7,521 nucleotides of DNA from Paludibacteraceae bacterium (lineage in GTDB: Bacteria > Bacteroidota > Bacteroidia > Bacteroidales > Paludibacteraceae): NCBI GenBank assembly GCA_017542915.1, contig JAFXWI010000014.1, positions 1-7,521 on the forward strand, in the 5' to 3' direction. Made by a program: the position numbers and the translations under genes. The notes below the pieces were generated by a model. The model ran no database searches. It was not told the DNA's origin and saw only the letters and a list, made by a program, of their open reading frames with translations. Shown here in pieces: positions 4,551-7,521 of this stretch (position 1 is its first letter; each line of letters begins with the position of its first letter).

Positions 4551-5667
4551 TGGGAATACGAATCCAAGCTATGGTATACGTGAGGACACCGATCCAAAGG
4601 GTCGAATGAATATAGTTACAGAGTTTGGAAGGACAGAAGAGGTCGATGGGCATGACGCACCAAAGGACGAACAATGCCCAGAAAAGGATCCTGTCCACCA
4701 AGGGACGCTTGTCCTCCAAGAAATACCACAGCGCATAACCGGTCATGGTGATGGTATAAGTCGTATATTCCGCCGCTTCGCTAAAAAGCACTATATAGCC
4801 CATCAGTGCGGCTAAAAGGGAGATTTTATATTTGAGATTTGAGATTTCAGATTTTAGATTAGACATTTGAAAAGCAAACGGGATTGCCATGAGAAGCAGG
4901 ACGGAAGCTTGGAAGAGACGCATGTACGGCAGAGCGAAAGAGCGGATACCGGGCAGGAACAGGAAGGAATAGTAGATGCCGGTGGACTGATGCGAGACTA
5001 ACTGAGCAAGCCAGTTTTGATAGCCGGAGAGCAGTCCTTCCACACCACCGTGGAGGGCAGGCAGAAGGAGCAGACCTATTCCTGTGAGAAGCACATACCC
5101 CACATTACGCCAGAAACGCGGATAGAAGAGCAGCAACGCCAACTCCACGGCTCCGTAGATCTTCGTAGTAGCGGAGATCATGATGAGCAGTATTGCCCAG
5201 AAAGGCTGATCGCGTTCCAAGAGTACCAACGCCCAAACAAAGATCGCCGCCACCAAGAGGTTGAACTGGAAACAGAACAAACTCTGCGCTACCGTCAGCA
5301 GCAGGTACAACATGATCAACGGCGCTTTGGCTGAGAGGACGCCGGGCAGGTTCTTCACTCCGAAATAAAAGACCGTATAGCCGAACAGATTCCACACCAG
5401 ACCACCGAGGTAGAAAGGCATGAAAGCAAAAGGGGCAAACAGGACACAGAAGATAGGCGAATAGATGAAATAACGATGGTGGACATCCACAAACTCCTGT
5501 GTATAGGGGTTGATACCCTGCCAGAACTGCAAGGTCGCATCCCGAAAGACGCAGTAGTTCTCTGCTCCACCGCGTAAGAGTTCGATCAACGATGCCGCTA
5601 CAGCGATGACAAAACCTAACCAATAGACATTACGAGAGACCGTAAAGAATGCGAAGAACTGTTTCAT
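4519..5667 (-). CDS. GT87 (DUF2029) family membrane glycosyltransferase
   Basis: This 382-residue integral inner-membrane protein has a GT-C-type layout and about nine hydrophobic segments. Known GT87 enzymes transfer mannose or another sugar from a polyprenyl-phosphate carrier to a glycolipid on the outer face of the membrane. Family marks seen are a loop after the first membrane helix with FRDA (D43, the likely catalytic-base region), NPYT (53-56), YFIYSPIFCVLFAPFAFMP (66-84), a tryptophan/asparagine pair W92-N93, and TKIYG (168-172). Residues 268-281 (from MSNLKSEIS) form a polar stretch between helices encoded by a heptamer repeat. The ATG (5665-5667) overlaps the stop of the upstream GT2 gene as ATGA, so translation is probably coupled. 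This supports a functional pair in which GT2 makes the lipid-linked sugar that GT87 consumes. The sugar and acceptor cannot be read from the sequence. No terminator is evident after the stop, which lies inside the convergent regulator gene. Confidence 0.85.
   Translation of the reverse strand: MKQFFAFFTVSRNVYWLGFVIAVAASLIELLRGGAENYCVFRDATLQFWQGINPYTQEFVDVHHRYFIYSPIFCVLFAPFAFMPFYLGGLVWNLFGYTVFYFGVKNLPGVLSAKAPLIMLYLLLTVAQSLFCFQFNLLVAAIFVWALVLLERDQPFWAILLIMISATTKIYGAVELALLLFYPRFWRNVGYVLLTGIGLLLLPALHGGVEGLLSGYQNWLAQLVSHQSTGIYYSFLFLPGIRSFALPYMRLFQASVLLLMAIPFAFQMSNLKSEISNLKYKISLLAALMGYIVLFSEAAEYTTYTITMTGYALWYFLEDKRPLVDRILFWALFVLWCVMPIDLFCPSKLCNYIHSTLWIGVLTYTIAWIRIPISLAAGKRLA
4824..4865. repeat. In-frame 7-bp tandem repeat within the GT87 gene
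   Basis: Six heptads read ttttata, tttgaga, tttgaga, tttcaga, ttttaga and ttagaca on the plus strand. Six units are 42 bp, exactly 14 codons, so the frame is kept. They encode the polar residues 268-281 (NLKSEISNLKYKI-like, with a repeated SNLK) between two hydrophobic segments. Confidence 0.8.
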
Positions 5668-6602
5668 ACTTTCTCGTCGTTATATCTGCGTACAAAATAA
5701 CCGGGTCGGTTCTTGGTCTCATTGAAGATACGTCCGAGATACTCGCCCAAGACACCTATGGTGAGCAGCTGGATGCCGCCAAGGAAAAGGATCGTCACCA
5801 TGATCGTCGGATAACCGGCTACGGGATCGCCGTAGAGCAAGGTGGTGATGAGGATATAGATCAAGTAGATAAACGCTACAAACGAGACGCCTATACCCAA
5901 GTACATCGCTATCCTGAGCGGTGCTACGGTATAGCTGGTCATGCCATTGATAGCAAGGTTGACGAGCTGCGAGAATTTCCATTTAGAGGTACCCTCTTGT
6001 CTCTCGAGTTGGTCATATAAAATGCCCTTTTTCTTAAAGCCGATCCATGAGTAGAGCCCCTTGGTGTTGCGTTCTGACTCACGCATCTTCCTAAGCGCCT
6101 CGATACAGGTTCGGTCAAGGAGACGGAAATCGCCGGTGTTCTTCTGAATAGGCACACGTGTGAGGCGTTGCAGGAGGGTGTAGTACCACTGCGAGGTCTT
6201 TTTCTTAAACCACGACTCACGGCTTGACCGACGCTGCGCATAGACATCGTCGTAGCCTTCCTCCCACCATTGAATCATCTCCGGAATAGCCGAGATAGGA
6301 TGTTGCATATCGGCATCCATGATGATAACCGCGTCACCTTTGGCATAATCGAAACCCGCCATCATCGCTACCTCTTTGCCGTAGTTACGCGAGAGGTCGA
6401 TATACGACCAATGCTGCGGATCCTGATGATGCAAGGCGATCATCTTATCCAGCGTGGAATCGGTACTACCGTCATTGACGAGCAGGAACTCCCAGTTATA
6501 AGCGGGGTTCTGTTTCAGCACCTCGTTCATGCACTCGTACAAGTGGTCAAAACAAGCCTCTTCGTTGTAAGCGGGCAGCAGGATAGTGATCGTTTTTTTC
6601 AT
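5664..6602 (-). CDS. GT2 polyprenyl-phosphate glycosyltransferase (DPM1/GtrB/ArnC-like)
   Basis: This 312-residue enzyme probably moves a sugar from a nucleotide donor to undecaprenyl phosphate on the cytoplasmic face of the inner membrane. Motifs in order are LLPAYNEE (8-15), VNDGSTDST (42-50, nucleotide-sugar binding), MDADMQHP (95-102, the DxD metal site followed by QHP as in this subfamily), TGDFRLLDR (156-164) and RQEGTSKWKF (201-210). Two membrane helices follow, at about 230-257 and 264-286, then GEYLGRIFNETKNRPGYFV (286-304), typical of GtrB- and ArnC-type proteins. The ATG at 6600-6602 gives the standard N-terminus (MKKTITILLPAYNEE). The gene lies 9 nt after the sulfatase-like gene and overlaps the GT87 gene by 4 nt, so the three form one operon. 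Donor sugar is not predictable; mannose, glucose or an amino sugar are all possible. Confidence 0.92.
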   Translation of the reverse strand: MKKTITILLPAYNEEACFDHLYECMNEVLKQNPAYNWEFLLVNDGSTDSTLDKMIALHHQDPQHWSYIDLSRNYGKEVAMMAGFDYAKGDAVIIMDADMQHPISAIPEMIQWWEEGYDDVYAQRRSSRESWFKKKTSQWYYTLLQRLTRVPIQKNTGDFRLLDRTCIEALRKMRESERNTKGLYSWIGFKKKGILYDQLERQEGTSKWKFSQLVNLAINGMTSYTVAPLRIAMYLGIGVSFVAFIYLIYILITTLLYGDPVAGYPTIMVTILFLGGIQLLTIGVLGEYLGRIFNETKNRPGYFVRRYNDEKV

Positions 6603-6611
6603 ATCAAAACA

Positions 6612-7521
6612 TTATTGGGGTTGACAAATAAGGGTGTTATAATCCACATGGTCACCGATGAAACGCGGTCGTGTGGTGTTGCATTGCGGCGAGAGAAGGT
6701 CTCTATCCGCTCGGTAGTCCGGCATAGCTATACCTGCCAACGAGAAAAGCATATGACAGATGTCACTATTGACAAATGGCTTATTCTGAGCCGATTGTAT
6801 CTGCTCCATCAGTTCGGGATGATTCGTTCGGAAGGCATCGGAAGCCAAGACAAAGAAGGGTATCTCAAACTGATACTTCGCCATGAGCGGCGTGAGGCTG
6901 TTCTGGTCGGAACGCTCGTAGAAAGAGCGGTAGTCGTAACACTCCTCACCATGGTCGGACATATAGATCCCGACCGCATCATGCGCCGCAAAGAGCTGCC
7001 ACAACTCATTCAGACAATGGTCGTGGAAAAGCGTTGCATTGGCGTACTGTGCCCTGATCTCGCATCCGTACGAACCACCATACGTGGGTGTCAGGCTATC
7101 CGCTTGGAAATAGGCATAGTCCGCCGGAAAACGATCCGCATAACTGACGTGCTGACCGATATAATGGACGATGAACAGGCTTGGTTTTGAGATTGTGCCT
7201 CCTAAGGAATCGGCAATAAAAGCCTGCAGGTCGGCATTGAGCCCTGAGTCATAAGCGAACGTAGTGCTGTTCCTCGCGGTGAACTGCAGGCGATCGAGGT
7301 CAGGATGATTGAGCAGCGCTCCGCCTAAGTTGGAGAACAGTCCGCCACCGGCATCCCGTACGAACTGGTTTGACCAGAAATAGACCTCGTATCCCGCCTT
7401 GCGGAAAACTGCCGGGAAAAGGGTGTGGTTCATCCAGCTGTCCGGTTCGTCATCGCTCCATGTGGAGAGGATGTTCTGCATCACCTGTGCCGTGAGGTTA
7501 GACTGCGTGACGACATCGGAG
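6612..7521 (-). CDS. Sulfatase-fold phosphoethanolamine transferase-like enzyme, 5' end missing
   Basis: This is the C-terminal catalytic part of an alkaline-phosphatase-fold transferase of the EptA/CptA type. In known members this moves phosphoethanolamine from phosphatidylethanolamine to lipid A or another surface glycan outside the inner membrane. The frame is open to the right edge; 302 residues are visible and the N-terminal membrane helices are outside. Seen are LTAQVMQNILS near the edge (its Thr, codon 7491-7493, aligns by spacing with the EptA catalytic Thr), FIVHYIGQHVSYADRFP (about 7120-7170), YANATLFHDHCLNEL, and YMSDHGEE (6942-6965) with the metal-binding Asp-His pair. An internal GTG-ATG pair at 7479-7484 is not the start, because family motifs continue upstream in frame. 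It is the first visible gene of the operon with GT2 and GT87. A lipoteichoic-acid-synthase-like phosphoglycerol transferase is the main alternative. The transferred group and acceptor are not determined. Confidence 0.85.
   Translation of the reverse strand, partial: SDVVTQSNLTAQVMQNILSTWSDDEPDSWMNHTLFPAVFRKAGYEVYFWSNQFVRDAGGGLFSNLGGALLNHPDLDRLQFTARNSTTFAYDSGLNADLQAFIADSLGGTISKPSLFIVHYIGQHVSYADRFPADYAYFQADSLTPTYGGSYGCEIRAQYANATLFHDHCLNELWQLFAAHDAVGIYMSDHGEECYDYRSFYERSDQNSLTPLMAKYQFEIPFFVLASDAFRTNHPELMEQIQSAQNKPFVNSDICHMLFSLAGIAMPDYRADRDLLSPQCNTTRPRFIGDHVDYNTLICQPQ

Noticed and set aside
6270..7190. Long open frame of 306 codons on the plus strand
   Set aside because: It is antisense to two well-supported genes (GT2 and the sulfatase-fold enzyme), begins inside one and ends inside the other, and shows no recognisable motif or promoter.
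7479..7484. GTG-ATG pair as the start of the sulfatase-fold gene
   Set aside because: The frame stays open to the window edge and the upstream codons encode DVVTQSNLTAQ, which fits the catalytic-threonine region of the family, so the true start is outside the window.

Overview
The window looks like chromosomal DNA of a Bacteroidota species, most likely order Bacteroidales. Three candidate promoters carry the TAnnTTTG -7 element of that phylum. Start codons lack clear Shine-Dalgarno sequences. One secreted protein ends in what looks like a type IX secretion sorting domain, and there is a helix-turn-helix regulator of the AraC type common in this group. Base composition is balanced. I cannot name a genus from the sequence alone. 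No tRNA, rRNA, CRISPR array, insertion sequence or phage gene was seen, and no stretch over 300 bases lacks a gene.

Left part (1-1100, minus strand): a umuDC-type SOS mutagenesis operon. umuD (575-1009) keeps its self-cleavage site and Ser/Lys dyad. umuC (541 to beyond the left edge) keeps its polymerase acidic residues. The umuD promoter lies inside the intrinsic terminator of the gene upstream.

Middle (1102-3522, minus strand): two genes for exported proteins, probably co-transcribed. The first encodes a 135-residue mini-protein that is little more than a signal peptide, a short beta module and a sorting-domain-like C-terminus. The second encodes a 652-residue parallel beta-helix protein of the Cthe_2159-like carbohydrate-binding family. 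Divergent to them is an AraC-family regulator (3693-4550, plus strand). The shared 170-bp promoter region holds two candidate Bacteroidota promoters, a 12-bp palindrome, and a pair of near-identical 18-21 bp sites in inverted orientation. This suggests, without proving it, that the regulator controls itself and the secreted pair.

Right part (4519-7521, minus strand): a tightly packed envelope operon read from right to left. It encodes a sulfatase-fold phosphoethanolamine transferase-like enzyme (N-terminus off the right edge), then a polyprenyl-phosphate glycosyltransferase of family GT2 after 9 nt, then a GT87 membrane glycosyltransferase overlapping by 4 nt. The natural reading is that GT2 makes a lipid-linked sugar, GT87 uses it outside the inner membrane, and the transferase adds a phospho-alcohol group to a surface glycolipid. 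The GT87 gene overlaps the 3' end of the regulator gene tail to tail by 32 bp.

The most unusual signal is a set of 7-bp-period tandem repeats at four places: the umuD-umuC spacer, the spacer between the two secreted-protein genes, the signal-peptide codons of the beta-helix gene, and a cytoplasm-like loop of the GT87 protein. Two of the four are inside reading frames, which suggests a mobile or expanding heptamer repeat that also shapes proteins.
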